Shown here one piece after another: positions 17,232 through 26,023 of a stretch of 64,000 bases of DNA. A program made the translations under genes and the position numbers. Below the pieces are notes generated by a model. The model was not told where the DNA came from. It did no database searches and was given only the letters and a program-made list of their open reading frames with translations. How positions within the stretch are numbered: the stretch's first letter is position 1; each line of letters opens with the position of its first letter. Source of the stretch: UTCFX2 sp963827155 (GTDB lineage Bacteria > Chloroflexota > Anaerolineae > Anaerolineales > UBA4823). The DNA lies in the NCBI GenBank assembly GCA_963827155.1, contig CAWGZV010000002.1, forward strand, positions 930,001-994,000, given 5' to 3'.

Positions 17232-18383
17232 ATGCAAAATCTGCATACTGAGATCAACTTCCTCCACCCTTCCCTCGGTGATCTCGAACGGGTCTACGAA
17301 TTTGGGAATGCTTGCGACATCGCCGACTACGGCGAGCCCGATACCGACCTGGGAGACCTTCAAGATCTCTGGAGCGAGGCTGACCTTGAGAAAGATGCCT
17401 GGCTCGCGCTGTCAGCCGGCGATAAAATGATTGGCTATGCGCTGATTTCAGGAAGCGGCGAGCGTTTTTTCCTCGATCTTTATTCCCACAGGACCCTCAC
17501 TCCGCCTGCCGTTGCGGAAAGATTGCTGGCAAACTGCGAGCAGCGCGCATCCGATCGGGTAAGCGATAACGCAAGCGCTGAATCTCCAAATGCGGTCGGT
17601 TTTGGCGCCTCCCCAACCACGAAGGATTCGGCTTTTACCTCGTCAAACGATGCGGTTTCTGCTTCGTCAAACGATGCGTCTTCTACTTCGTCAAACGATG
17701 CGGTTTCTGCTTCGTCAAACGATGCTTTTTTTGCCTCGTCAAATGATGCGTCTTCTGCATCGTCAAACGATGTGTTCTTCGCATCGTCAAACGAAGCGTT
17801 TTTTGCTTCGTCAATAACCGGTTTTGCCACAGAGGTAAACAGCAGCCTCCGCTCCGCCTTTGAAGCTCGCGGTTTCAAAGTCTATACCTACCACTTCCGG
17901 ATGCAGATGGATTACGATCTTCCCGTTCCCCCTCCAAACTGGCCTGCTGGCTTCCAGTTATCGCCTTTTCAGCCGTCAGACGAGCAGGAGCTGTACCAGC
18001 TGATCGAATCCACTTTTGATTGGCCTGGGCGCACTCCGACATCTATTGAGCGCTGGCGAGAGCTGGTCTTCCGCAGTGGGCGTTTCGAACCGGAGCTTTT
18101 TCTAATGCTCCGCCGGGCTGGGCGGCTTATCGGCGCCTCGCTTTCCTACGACGAACGCCCGCGAGGTTGGATTAAGCAGCTTTCTGTCGCCAAAGACTTG
18201 CAGGGCCAGGGGATCGGTTCGCTGCTCTTGCGGCATACCCTGAGCGTTTTCAACCAAAAAGGGATGGATTACGCGGCTTTAGGGGTTAGCGCCGCAAACC
18301 AGAAAGCCGTGGAGTTCTACAAACGCTGCGGCATGCGCCAGAGCCGTCTATTCCTGGAGTACCGGAAAGACATCGTGTTTTGA
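17232..18383 (+). CDS. Tandem GNAT N-acetyltransferase with internal octapeptide repeat
   Basis: A 383-residue protein. Residues about 1-110 look like a degenerate first GNAT half (ending in FLDLYSHRTL). Residues about 135-198 are a low-complexity array of eight octapeptides, and residues about 235-380 are a complete GNAT domain with the acetyl-CoA loop VAKDLQGQGIGSLLL and the late motif NQKAVEFYKRCGM. The repeat array lies between the two halves and encodes Ser/Asn/Asp/Ala-rich sequence, probably a flexible linker. A GGAGGGTTTT ribosome-site-like sequence precedes the ATG. Substrate is unknown. Confidence 0.85.
   Translation: MQNLHTEINFLHPSLGDLERVYEFGNACDIADYGEPDTDLGDLQDLWSEADLEKDAWLALSAGDKMIGYALISGSGERFFLDLYSHRTLTPPAVAERLLANCEQRASDRVSDNASAESPNAVGFGASPTTKDSAFTSSNDAVSASSNDASSTSSNDAVSASSNDAFFASSNDASSASSNDVFFASSNEAFFASSITGFATEVNSSLRSAFEARGFKVYTYHFRMQMDYDLPVPPPNWPAGFQLSPFQPSDEQELYQLIESTFDWPGRTPTSIERWRELVFRSGRFEPELFLMLRRAGRLIGASLSYDERPRGWIKQLSVAKDLQGQGIGSLLLRHTLSVFNQKGMDYAALGVSAANQKAVEFYKRCGMRQSRLFLEYRKDIVF
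17640..17830 (+). repeat. 24-bp minisatellite, eight units, inside the GNAT gene
   Basis: Eight units of 24 bp share the core TCGTCAAACGATGC and encode variants of SSNDAVSA (SSNDASST, SSNDAFFA, SSNDVFFA and so on). Two distal units are more diverged. Because 24 is divisible by three, copy-number change would lengthen or shorten the linker without breaking the gene. Confidence 0.9.
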
Positions 18384-18392
18384 GGATAATTC

Positions 18393-18401
18393 TGCTATGA
18401 T
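18393..18401 (+). promoter_or_regulatory. Extended -10 promoter for the membrane protein gene
   Basis: TGCTATGAT fits the extended -10 pattern. It lies 81 nt upstream of the ATG at 18482, just after the GNAT stop codon. Confidence 0.4.
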
Positions 18402-18481
18402 AGAGTTGAAACGTTGATGGTAACGCCGCAATTTTGACGTAAACCAGATGGGGATTTCACAATGTCAGGGAGGGAAGTGAA

Positions 18482-19102
18482 ATGAATGCTCGAAAGTCTC
18501 GATTTAATCGCATCCTGGCGATCATCCTGGGATTACTTTATATCGCCAGCATCACAGCTTTCAACTACGCCAACTGGGCTGCAGACCCGCAGGGGACAAA
18601 GTGGTGGATGACCGCCCTGAATGTCCTGATCCTATCGATCCCGCTCGGCCTGCTCTTTGGTTCGATCTACGTGCTGGCGGTTGCCTGGCGCGAGCACACC
18701 GCTCTCGGCAAGATCAACCCCCGACTGGCGGCGATCATCCATTGGGCTCCGCGCCTCGCTGCCATACTGATCATCCTTTTCACCTCTTTGTTTTCACTCG
18801 ATGTCTTTGAAATGGAGGCCTCACCGCTCGAGCTGCTCGGCGGGTTCTTGATGCACAACATCCCCTCGATCGGCATGATCCTGGTGCTGATCTTCGCCTG
18901 GAGGCGTCCGGCGGTAGGGTTCGCAGCATTTCTCGCCGCAGCGCTGCTTTTTATCATCTTCTTTGTACGGGATATCCAGTCGCTTCCCAACTTACTGATC
19001 TTCGTCTTCCCCATCCTGCTGATTGCTTTCTTATTTTATGCCGATTGGAGATGGCTGCCGCCTCAGATCCCTGCAGGGCTTGGTGATTCGGCTCAGCCGT
19101 AG
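18482..19102 (+). CDS. Six-helix integral membrane protein, unknown function
   Basis: A 206-residue protein with about six hydrophobic segments, including ILAIILGLLYIASI, NVLILSIPLGLLFGSIYVLA, AILIILFTSLFSL and IFVFPILLIAFLFY. It has a basic N-terminus and a polar C-terminal tail. No family motif is recognised. An AGGGAGGGAAGTGAA ribosome site precedes the ATG. It stands alone between GNAT and a convergent DUF1801 gene. Confidence 0.75.
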   Translation: MNARKSRFNRILAIILGLLYIASITAFNYANWAADPQGTKWWMTALNVLILSIPLGLLFGSIYVLAVAWREHTALGKINPRLAAIIHWAPRLAAILIILFTSLFSLDVFEMEASPLELLGGFLMHNIPSIGMILVLIFAWRRPAVGFAAFLAAALLFIIFFVRDIQSLPNLLIFVFPILLIAFLFYADWRWLPPQIPAGLGDSAQP

Positions 19103-19124
19103 ATTCAACCCGGCATCCGAAAGT

Positions 19125-19502
19125 TCATTTCTTCTTCAATAAGTTCTGCTCCCGTCTGAGCGCAACAATCCTGCGGATCAGGTCGTAAGGTATCGGCTTA
19201 TCCAGCGGGAATTGGACCGCCCCCTTGGACTGCTTATAACCTGCCAGCTCCGCCTCCAGCTCGGGGATCCCGCCGCCGCCCGGGTACAAACCGATGTGCT
19301 TTGCGTGCGCCCCAAAATAGACCAGCGGTCCGTTCAGGTAGTACCCCGGCATGCCGTATCCAATCTTTTCGGCCGCTTCAGGTGCGGTCTCCTTGATCAG
19401 AATTCGCAATTTGCGCAAGATCTCCTGTACTTCGAGCGGGAACTGGATGATGTATTCGTCGACGGTGGTGATTTTTGGCTTTTCCGCATCAATACTATTC
19501 AT
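19125..19502 (-). CDS. DUF1801 (YdhG-like) protein
   Basis: The chosen start gives 125 residues: ATG at 19502 is preceded by GGAGGTCGAG. A longer open frame to 19607 has no comparable site. Conserved family elements are visible: EVQEILRKLRILIKETAPEA, EKIGYGMPGYYLNG, YFGAHAKHIGLYPGGGG and PLDKPIPYDLIRRIV. Members are small cytoplasmic proteins related to YdhG/frataxin-like folds. The exact role is not established. Confidence 0.82.
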   Translation of the reverse strand: MNSIDAEKPKITTVDEYIIQFPLEVQEILRKLRILIKETAPEAAEKIGYGMPGYYLNGPLVYFGAHAKHIGLYPGGGGIPELEAELAGYKQSKGAVQFPLDKPIPYDLIRRIVALRREQNLLKKK

Positions 19503-19748
19503 CTCGACCTCCGTTAGATTCCATGCCACAAAATAAGAGTTCTTCTGTCTGATATCTTCGACGCATTTTACCTCAAAATGGGGAATATTCTCAGCTTGGC
19601 GAGCCATGCATTAATTGAATTTTACATACCGGTTTCGCAGATTGCTTATCCTTTTCACCTGGCAAATCAATTCGCATCGACACCTACAAAACCCCCTCTC
19701 CTTTCCTTTTCCAGCCTGCGAAGGCAGGCTTTGCAGCTGTTGCCGCGG

Positions 19749-19898
19749 TTTTAACCGCCAGCAATCGTCCGTCGGTTTCAACCGCCAGCAGTCGTCCGTC
19801 GGTTTCAACCGCCAGCAGTCATCCCCTCAATTTCAACCGCCAGCAGTCATCCCCTCAATTTCAACCGCCAGCAGTCATCCCCTCGATTTCAACCGCCG
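19749..19898. repeat. Intergenic minisatellite, 27/28-bp units, about six copies
   Basis: The units begin TTTCAACCGCCAGCAGTC. The first two (27 bp) continue CGTCCGTCGG-like and the later ones (28 bp) continue ATCCCCTCAA-like. They abut directly with no spacers. The surrounding interval 19503-20133 contains no supported gene. At 19980-20100 it also holds an imperfect duplication of about 58 bp containing CTTCGCG/AAATCTTTT and ATTCCCTCCCCAC motifs. Confidence 0.8.
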
Positions 19899-20105
19899 TT
19901 AATTGCCGACGCTGCTTCCAACCACCTAGATCAATTTCTAGTTTTCCAACCGTATATTCAAGCTCTCCACAAAACCTTCGAGTTCTTCGCGCTCTTTACG
20001 ACCTTCGCGTATAAATCTTTTTGTTCTTCACACCCATTATTCCCTCCCCACATTGCTTTGCGTTTAAATCTTTTCTCTTCACCGCCATCATTCCCTCCCC
20101 ACCTA

Positions 20106-20114
20106 TGCTAAAAT
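20106..20114 (+). promoter_or_regulatory. Extended -10 promoter close to the MFS start
   Basis: TGCTAAAAT lies 20 nt before the ATG at 20134. A transcript starting 6-7 nt downstream would have a leader of only about 13 nt with no Shine-Dalgarno sequence. Confidence 0.4.
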
Positions 20115-20133
20115 ACCTCGTTTGGATTTCCCT

Positions 20134-21759
20134 ATGGACGCAAACGAACCACAAAACCCAAAACCGCGCCCAAACCGCATCGCCCAGCTCCAGGCTGTCT
20201 TCCACGAATACCCGTCACAGTTCTGGCTGGTGGTCGGCGGCTCCTTTATCGACCGCCTCGGCGGTGCGATGCTCTTCCCCTTCTTCACCCTCTACCTCAC
20301 CAAGAAGTTTGGGATCAGCATGACCACGGTCGGGATCGTCTTCTTTGTCTTTGCGACCTCATCCTTCGTCGGCTCGTTGATCGGCGGCGGCCTGACCGAC
20401 CGCCTGGGGCGGAAGCGCATGCTCCTGTTCGGGCTGGTGATGAGCGCCCTTTCAAGCCTGCTCATGGGTGTGATCGATGACCTCACCCTGTTTGTATTTG
20501 CAGTTCTGCTGGTGGGTGTTCTCGCCGATTCAGCCGGTCCTGCCCAGCAGGCGCTGGTCGCCGACCTGCTGCCCGAGGAGAAGCGCGCCTCCGGCTTCGG
20601 CATACTGCGGGTCGTATTCAACCTGGCAGTCGTCATCGGTCCGCTCATCGGCGGTCTTCTGGCGGCATCTTCTTATATGCTCCTGTTCGTTTCCGACGCG
20701 GTCACCAGCCTGATCACAGCAGGGATCATGGCTGTTGCCTTGAAAGAGACCTGGAAGCCGAGCCAGACCGCTGGCGAACCGCAGGAATCGATGGGCAAGA
20801 CCTTTCGCGATTACGGCAAAGTGCTCGAAGACACCGCCTTCACCTGGTTCCTGCTGGCATCCGCCCTGATGGTGCTGGTTTATGTCCAAATGAACACCAC
20901 CCTGGCGGTCTATCTGCGCGACGTGCACGGCGTGGACGAGCGCGGCTTCAGCTATATCCTCAGCCTTAACGCGGCCATGGTGGTGCTCTTCCAGTTCCCG
21001 ATCACCCGCCGGATTGAGCATTACCGCCCGCTGATGGTGATGACAGTCGGCACGCTGCTTTATGCGGTCGGATTTGCGATGTACGGGTTTGTTGAGGCGT
21101 TCCCGCTCTTCCTGTTCGCGATGGCGATCATCACGATCGGCGAGATGTTTGTCAGCCCGATCGGACAGGCGATAGTCGCCAGGCTGGCGCCCGAAGAGAT
21201 GCGCGGGCGCTATATGGCAGTCTTCGGCTTCAGTTGGGTGCTGCCGTTCGCCATTGGTCCGCTCATCGCCGGTCTGATCCTGGATAACCTGAATCCCGAC
21301 CTGCTCTGGCTTTACGCCGGTACGGTCGGTTTGATCGCGGCCGCAGCCTACTACAGCCTCGAGCTGCGCGTCCGCCGCTCCCGCTACGATGCAGTCGATG
21401 CCCGCCTGAACATCCTCGAACAGCTCGAAGATGGAGAGATAAGCGCCGAAGCTGCCGGGCAGATGCTGGAGGGGATCGGACAGGGCGCCTGGGCGAGGCT
21501 CGCCCCGATCGAAGCGCCTGCTGAGCCGCGCAAAGTCCATATCCGGGTCAGCGACCTTGATTCCGGTCTCACCAAGGTCGATCTGCGCCTTCCGGTTGGG
21601 CTGGTCAACACCGTGCTTTACGTGGGCGGACATTTCTCAGCAGATTTGGACGCCCGCGAGACCAACCGTCTGCGTGAGCTGATCGCTTCCAGCGGTGAGC
21701 AGCCTCCCGAGCATGCGGACGAATCCGATGGGCGCCGGATGGAAGTTTCGTTGGAATAA
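20134..21759 (+). CDS. Major facilitator superfamily transporter with C-terminal extension
   Basis: About 541 residues with 12 predicted transmembrane segments over residues about 30-410. The MFS loop motif GGGLTDRLGRKRML is between helices 2 and 3. After the last helix a soluble tail of about 120 residues contains a SHOCT-like segment (LNILEQLEDGEISAEAAGQML) and a predicted beta domain (VHIRVSDLDSGLTKVDLRLP), unusual for MFS drug exporters. ATG 20134 (MDANEPQNPKPRPN) is preferred over an upstream in-frame TTG. Substrate is unknown; the helix pattern suggests a DHA1-type efflux pump. Confidence 0.85.
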   Translation: MDANEPQNPKPRPNRIAQLQAVFHEYPSQFWLVVGGSFIDRLGGAMLFPFFTLYLTKKFGISMTTVGIVFFVFATSSFVGSLIGGGLTDRLGRKRMLLFGLVMSALSSLLMGVIDDLTLFVFAVLLVGVLADSAGPAQQALVADLLPEEKRASGFGILRVVFNLAVVIGPLIGGLLAASSYMLLFVSDAVTSLITAGIMAVALKETWKPSQTAGEPQESMGKTFRDYGKVLEDTAFTWFLLASALMVLVYVQMNTTLAVYLRDVHGVDERGFSYILSLNAAMVVLFQFPITRRIEHYRPLMVMTVGTLLYAVGFAMYGFVEAFPLFLFAMAIITIGEMFVSPIGQAIVARLAPEEMRGRYMAVFGFSWVLPFAIGPLIAGLILDNLNPDLLWLYAGTVGLIAAAAYYSLELRVRRSRYDAVDARLNILEQLEDGEISAEAAGQMLEGIGQGAWARLAPIEAPAEPRKVHIRVSDLDSGLTKVDLRLPVGLVNTVLYVGGHFSADLDARETNRLRELIASSGEQPPEHADESDGRRMEVSLE

Positions 21760-21769
21760 GAATCCCCAT

Positions 21770-21870
21770 GTCATTGCGGCGAGCACAGCGACCGTCGCTC
21801 TATGACGGCTAGCAATCCCTCTTTAGTGAAATACTGAGATTGCATCGCAAAGTTCGCTCGATATAACCAC
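21770..21870. repeat. Degenerate copy of the GTCATTGCG interspersed repeat
   Basis: The sequence ATGTCATTGCGGCGAGCACAG, followed by GCAATCCCTC and later GAGATTGCATCGCAAAGTTCG, is a decayed version of the palindromic element seen in many copies at 43.5-44.0 kb. It fills the gap between the MFS and aldolase genes. Confidence 0.55.
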
Positions 21871-21887
21871 AGAAAAGAGGCCAAGAA

Positions 21888-22562
21888 ATGCTCTTAGAGA
21901 ACTTGCGGATGGAAGTCTGCAAAGCCAACCTGGCCCTGCCCGCCAACGGGCTGGTGACCTGGACCGCCGGGAACGTCAGCGGGCGCGACCCCGAGACAAA
22001 TTTGGTGGTGATCAAGCCCAGCGGGGTGCTCTTCGAAGAGCTCACCCCCGAGAACATGGTCGTCGTTGATCTGCAGAGCCGGGTGGTGGAGGGTGATATG
22101 GGCGCATCGTCCGACACCGCCTCACACGTCTATCTCTACCGCCACCGCCCAGACATAATGGGTGTCGTCCACACCCACTCGAACTATGCTACCGCCTTCG
22201 CCGCGGTCGGTCGGCCAATTCCTGCCGTGCTCACCGCCATTGCCGACGAATTCGGCGGACCGGTGCCCTGCGCCGGCTACGCCCGCATCGGCGGGCGCGA
22301 GATCGGCGAGGAAATCCTGCGCACAATCGGCGATTTGCCCGCCATCCTGATGAAGAACCACGGCGTGTTCACCATCGGTAGGTCTGTCCAGGCAGCGCTC
22401 AAATCGGCGGTGATGGTCGAAGACGTGGCGCGCACCGTCTGGCTGGCGCTGCAGATCGGCACGCCAGATGTCTTGCCGGACGAAGAATTGAAGGCGAATT
22501 TCGAACGCTACCAGACCCGCTACGGCACCAAAGACGCCAGCATCGATCGTCAGGATTCTTGA
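21888..22562 (+). CDS. araD: L-ribulose-5-phosphate 4-epimerase-like class II aldolase
   Basis: 224 residues, the usual size of AraD/FucA. It contains TAGNVSGRD, KPSGVLFEELTPENMVVVDL, SSDTASHVYLYRH, the zinc ligands HTHSNYAT, EFGGPVPCAGYARIGG and MKNHGVFTIG. AraD is favoured over L-fuculose-phosphate aldolase because of the SSDTASH, DEFGGPVPCA and YQTRYG segments, but other sugar-phosphate aldolases of this fold cannot be excluded. No arabinose genes are nearby. Confidence 0.78.
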   Translation: MLLENLRMEVCKANLALPANGLVTWTAGNVSGRDPETNLVVIKPSGVLFEELTPENMVVVDLQSRVVEGDMGASSDTASHVYLYRHRPDIMGVVHTHSNYATAFAAVGRPIPAVLTAIADEFGGPVPCAGYARIGGREIGEEILRTIGDLPAILMKNHGVFTIGRSVQAALKSAVMVEDVARTVWLALQIGTPDVLPDEELKANFERYQTRYGTKDASIDRQDS

Positions 22563-22575
22563 ACATGGTTTTGGA

Positions 22576-22881
22576 CTAATCCGGATCCGGCCTTAATCGG
22601 TAGCCAACCCCCACTTCCGTCAGGATAATCTCTGGTCGGCTTGGGTCCGCTTCTATTTTCTGGCGCAGGTTGCTGACGTTTACCCGCAGGAGGTGCGTCT
22701 CGCCTTCGTATTCAGGTCCCCAAACCTTTCTTAATATCTGTCGGTGGGTGAAGACTTTTCCCTTATTTTGCATCAGCAGCTTCAGCAAATCGTACTCAGT
22801 CGGCGTCAACCCTGTTTCCTTTCCAGAGACGGTCACCAGGCGGTGGGCCTGGTCGATCACCAGCCCGCCGCTGCTCAGCAC
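22576..22881 (-). CDS. kdpE: KdpE response regulator, C-terminal DNA-binding piece
   Basis: Winged-helix OmpR/PhoB-type output domain: LTPTEYDLLKLLMQNKGKVF, LRKVWGPEY, LRVNVSNLRQKIE and GVGYRL. It is joined to the receiver piece by a frameshift around 22963-22967 inside TTTTAA. The restored junction reads GADDY-TKPFSSGELLARIR. It is the last gene of the kdp operon and presumably activates it when potassium is limiting. Confidence 0.9.
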   Translation of the reverse strand: MLSSGGLVIDQAHRLVTVSGKETGLTPTEYDLLKLLMQNKGKVFTHRQILRKVWGPEYEGETHLLRVNVSNLRQKIEADPSRPEIILTEVGVGYRLRPDPD

Positions 22882-22885
22882 CGGC

Positions 22886-23272
22886 TCATCCTCTGGCAGT
22901 GTTGCGTGCCTGAGTGCCGTCCGGATGCGTGCCAGCAGCTCTCCTGAGCTGAACGGCTTGGTTAAAATAATCGTCCGCCCCCGAATCCAGCGCTTCTATC
23001 TTTACTTGGTCCTGGTCGCGAACTGACAGGATGATGATCGGGGTGTGCGACCACTCTCTCAGCTTCCGAGTGATCTCGACCCCGTCCATATCTGGCAGCG
23101 CCAGATCCAGGATGATCAGGTCCGGTCGAAACGTCAGGATCGCACCCAAGGCCTCCAATCCATCCGAAGCCTCAAAAACAGAATAGCGGCTCGCTTCCAG
23201 GATGGTCTTAAGATACCTGCGGATCGCCAGCTCGTCGTCGACTACCAGAATTCTGGGACCTTCATCGTTCAT
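22886..23272 (-). CDS. kdpE: KdpE response regulator, N-terminal receiver piece
   Basis: Receiver domain with ILVVDDELAIRRYL, the acceptor Asp in IILDLALPDMDG, and switch residue region IIILSVRDQ. The start ATG at 23272 overlaps the kdpD stop (ATGA), so the two are translationally coupled. After about residue 103 this frame is shifted and the listed end is artificial. Confidence 0.9.
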   Translation of the reverse strand: MNDEGPRILVVDDELAIRRYLKTILEASRYSVFEASDGLEALGAILTFRPDLIILDLALPDMDGVEITRKLREWSHTPIIILSVRDQDQVKIEALDSGADDYFNQAVQLRRAAGTHPDGTQARNTARG

Positions 23273-23667
23273 CCAGTATTTCCCTTGTCTTTTGCATCCT
23301 TCAACTCAAGCGGCAGCTCAATTTGAAAGATCGCCCCGCCTCCAGGTCGATTTCGGGCGGTGATTGTGCCCCCGTGAAGCTCTACGATCCCCTTGCAGAT
23401 CGCCAGTCCCAGACCAGTCCCGCCGACGCTTTGCGGTCGATGGACACGGTAAAACTTGTCGAAGATCCGGGATAGGTCCTCTTCCGGGATTCCTATCCCG
23501 TGGTCCGATATCTCAATGATGACATTGTTGTGCTCGATTTTGGCGATAATTCCCATCTTTACCTGGTCTGGGGAGTACTTGATCGCATTATCAATCAAAT
23601 TGACCAAAACGTGGATGAATAACCGGTCGTCTAATGGGATCAGTGGAAAATCCGCCGGGATATCCAT
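23269..23667 (-). CDS. kdpD: KdpD sensor kinase, C-terminal piece (ATP-binding domain)
   Basis: HATPase_c domain with N-box LVNLIDNAIKYS, G1 DHGIGIPE and G2 GGTGLGLAICKG. It joins the upstream piece at an indel near 23770: AAA read as AA gives TRI-K-SGALQLSIDLCDF in the restored frame. Complete KdpD would be about 900 residues, as expected. Confidence 0.9.
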   Translation of the reverse strand: MDIPADFPLIPLDDRLFIHVLVNLIDNAIKYSPDQVKMGIIAKIEHNNVIIEISDHGIGIPEEDLSRIFDKFYRVHRPQSVGGTGLGLAICKGIVELHGGTITARNRPGGGAIFQIELPLELKDAKDKGNTG

Positions 23668-25967
23668 CTCGACCTTCCCGTCGGCAAGCTTCTCCCGGAA
23701 TTCCTCCAGGGTAGTCCAAAGGAGATCTTTAAAGTCGCACAGGTCAATCGAAAGCTGCAGCGCCCCAGATTTATCCTCGTCATATCCAACAGGTTGCCGA
23801 CAATCCTGTTCAAGCGCTCTGCTTCGCCGCGGGCATTCGAGATCAGGCTTATCCGGACTTCTTTCGTCAGGGTCTCTTCCATCTCGTCCAGGCTGCTCAA
23901 CGCACCGGTAATCGCCACCAGAGGAGTGCGCAGGTCGTGCGAGATAGAATTCAGCAGCGCGGCCTGCAGCTTTTCTGTCTCTTGGGACAGCTGCGCTCTA
24001 CGCGGATTTTCCGCCAGCAGCACTCGTTCCACCGCTGCGGCCGTAAGGTTGGCAAACGCCCCAATCAAGTAGAAATCGGCTTGGTCCAGGTTGGACTTCA
24101 CAGTATTCGGCAGGATACCCAGCACTCCGATCGTCCCCTGTGATGTCTGAAGCGGCAAATAGCGCCCGGCAGCAGCGGATAGCGTGTCGCTCCCAGCACC
24201 AGCAGGCTGCCCATGCTGGTAAGCCCAATCTGCCACCGCCTTCTCCTTTTCATTGAAATCAGCCAGTTCTTCCAGCATCAGCGGATTCAAATGGGCAGGG
24301 TTATCAGAATCTGGCAAGTCTATCACGATCGACATATTGAATGTCTGGCTGACATTCCTTGCTACCGCCTGCAAGATCATGGTCATATCGCTGGCCACAG
24401 TTAATTCCTCACTCAGGTCAAGCAGGGATGAAGTCTCCGCGGTTTTTCGACGCGCCGCTTCCGCACGTTCTTGAGACAGCACGGTCAGGCTGCTGATTAC
24501 GATCCCAACCGAGAGCAACGCGATGAATGTCAGCACATATTCAGTATCAGAGACTGCGAAAGTGTAATAAGGCTCAACGAGGAAAAAATCGAAACACAAG
24601 ACCCCCAGTACGGCTGCCAGGATAGATGGTCCTCGCCCATACAGGACTGCTGAGATCACCACCGTCAGCAGGTAGACCATCATGATATTTGTGGGAGAAA
24701 TAAAAGGTCGCAGAAGAAACCCCAGCAGTGTTGCCCCAGCAACCAGCGCAGTGCTGAGGAAATAAGATCTCGCAGGTTGATCTAGCTGCAGCGCAGCCTT
24801 TTCGCCCTTTGGCTTTTCGTCTGGGGAGTGCGAAATGACATAGATATCGATATCCCCACTCTTCCGCAGGATCTCATCCGTGATCGATCTCGAAAGGAAT
24901 TCTGCCAGGCGCGAGCGAACGGTCATCCCGACGATTAATTTTGAAAAATTTTGCTTGCGAGCATATTCGAAAATCCCCTCTGCAGCCGAGTCGCTTAATA
25001 CCGTCCGGACGTTCCCCCCAAGCTCTTCCACCAGGTGGAAGTTCGCTTGCAGCTGGTTGCGGGCGCGCTGGCTGAGGTGGTTGGATGAAGAAGTTTCGAC
25101 GTAGATCGCCTGCCATTCTGCGCCTAGCTCATCAGCCAGCCGCCTGGTCGATCGCACTAATCGTTCGCTTTTAGGACTTGGGCTGATGCAAACCAATAAT
25201 CTTTCAGCCACCGGCCACGGCCCAGGGATGGCTTTTAACTGCATATAGGCCCGCACCTGGTCGTCAACCCGTTGCGCTGCCCGGCGCATTGCCAGTTCGC
25301 GCAGAGCCGTCAGGTTTCCGGTCCGAAAGAACTTCTCAAGGGCGCGCCGCGCCTGGTTCGGCACGTAGACTTTCCCGCTCACCAGCCGGGTGAGCAGCTC
25401 ATCCGGCGGCAGATCCACAAGCTCGATCTCGGTCAACTCATCCACGACCGAATCGGGGATCGTCTCGCGTACTGGCACGCCGGTCACCTGCGCCACAACA
25501 TCGCTCACGCTTTCAAGATGCTGGATATTGAGGGTGGTGTAGACGTTTATCCCAGCGTCGATCAATTCGTGAATGTCATGGTAGCGCTTCGGGTGGGTCA
25601 TGCCTGGGGCGTTGGAGTGAGCCAGCTCGTCTACCAGCGCCAGGTTAGGGCTCCGGGCAAGCACCGCTTCTAGGTCCAGCTCTGTCAGCACCACGCCTCG
25701 ATATTCGATCGATTTCCGCGGCAGGATTTCCAGCTCGGAAAGCATGCTTTCAGTCTCCAACCGCCCGTGCGTTTCGATGTATGCAACCACCACATCCACC
25801 CCCTCTGCCTTACGCTGCCGGGCGGCTTCCAGCATGGCATATGTTTTACCTACTCCAGCCGCGTATCCAAGGAATATCTTTAGCTTCCCGCGTTCCTTGC
25901 GCTGCTCTTCAGCCTGGATTTTCGCAAGGAGCTGCTGCGGATCGGGTCTGGTCGGTTCTCGTGACAT
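23640..25967 (-). CDS. kdpD: KdpD sensor kinase, N-terminal piece
   Basis: Canonical KdpD order: N-terminal KdpD domain with Walker A GYAAGVGKTYAML and Walker B LVDELAHSN (residues 1-240), Usp-like domain (about 250-370), four transmembrane helices (about 400-490), a GAF-like segment, and a HisKA H-box SISHDLRTPLVAI (about 670). It senses potassium limitation or turgor and phosphorylates KdpE. The last about 45 residues of this frame are out of phase after the indel near 23770. It is followed by kdpE with stop/start overlap. Confidence 0.95.
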   Translation of the reverse strand: MSREPTRPDPQQLLAKIQAEEQRKERGKLKIFLGYAAGVGKTYAMLEAARQRKAEGVDVVVAYIETHGRLETESMLSELEILPRKSIEYRGVVLTELDLEAVLARSPNLALVDELAHSNAPGMTHPKRYHDIHELIDAGINVYTTLNIQHLESVSDVVAQVTGVPVRETIPDSVVDELTEIELVDLPPDELLTRLVSGKVYVPNQARRALEKFFRTGNLTALRELAMRRAAQRVDDQVRAYMQLKAIPGPWPVAERLLVCISPSPKSERLVRSTRRLADELGAEWQAIYVETSSSNHLSQRARNQLQANFHLVEELGGNVRTVLSDSAAEGIFEYARKQNFSKLIVGMTVRSRLAEFLSRSITDEILRKSGDIDIYVISHSPDEKPKGEKAALQLDQPARSYFLSTALVAGATLLGFLLRPFISPTNIMMVYLLTVVISAVLYGRGPSILAAVLGVLCFDFFLVEPYYTFAVSDTEYVLTFIALLSVGIVISSLTVLSQERAEAARRKTAETSSLLDLSEELTVASDMTMILQAVARNVSQTFNMSIVIDLPDSDNPAHLNPLMLEELADFNEKEKAVADWAYQHGQPAGAGSDTLSAAAGRYLPLQTSQGTIGVLGILPNTVKSNLDQADFYLIGAFANLTAAAVERVLLAENPRRAQLSQETEKLQAALLNSISHDLRTPLVAITGALSSLDEMEETLTKEVRISLISNARGEAERLNRIVGNLLDMTRINLGRCSFRLTCATLKISFGLPWRNSGRSLPTGRSRWISRRIFH

Positions 25968-26023
25968 GCCTGTTAAGTGCCTTGGTCTAAGCAGGATCGC
26001 CGGCTGATGCCGGAGTTCAAGTT

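Noticed and set aside
19749..19898. Possible CRISPR array because of regularly repeated 27-28 bp units
   Set aside because: The units abut directly with no unique spacers and no cas genes are nearby; it is a minisatellite.
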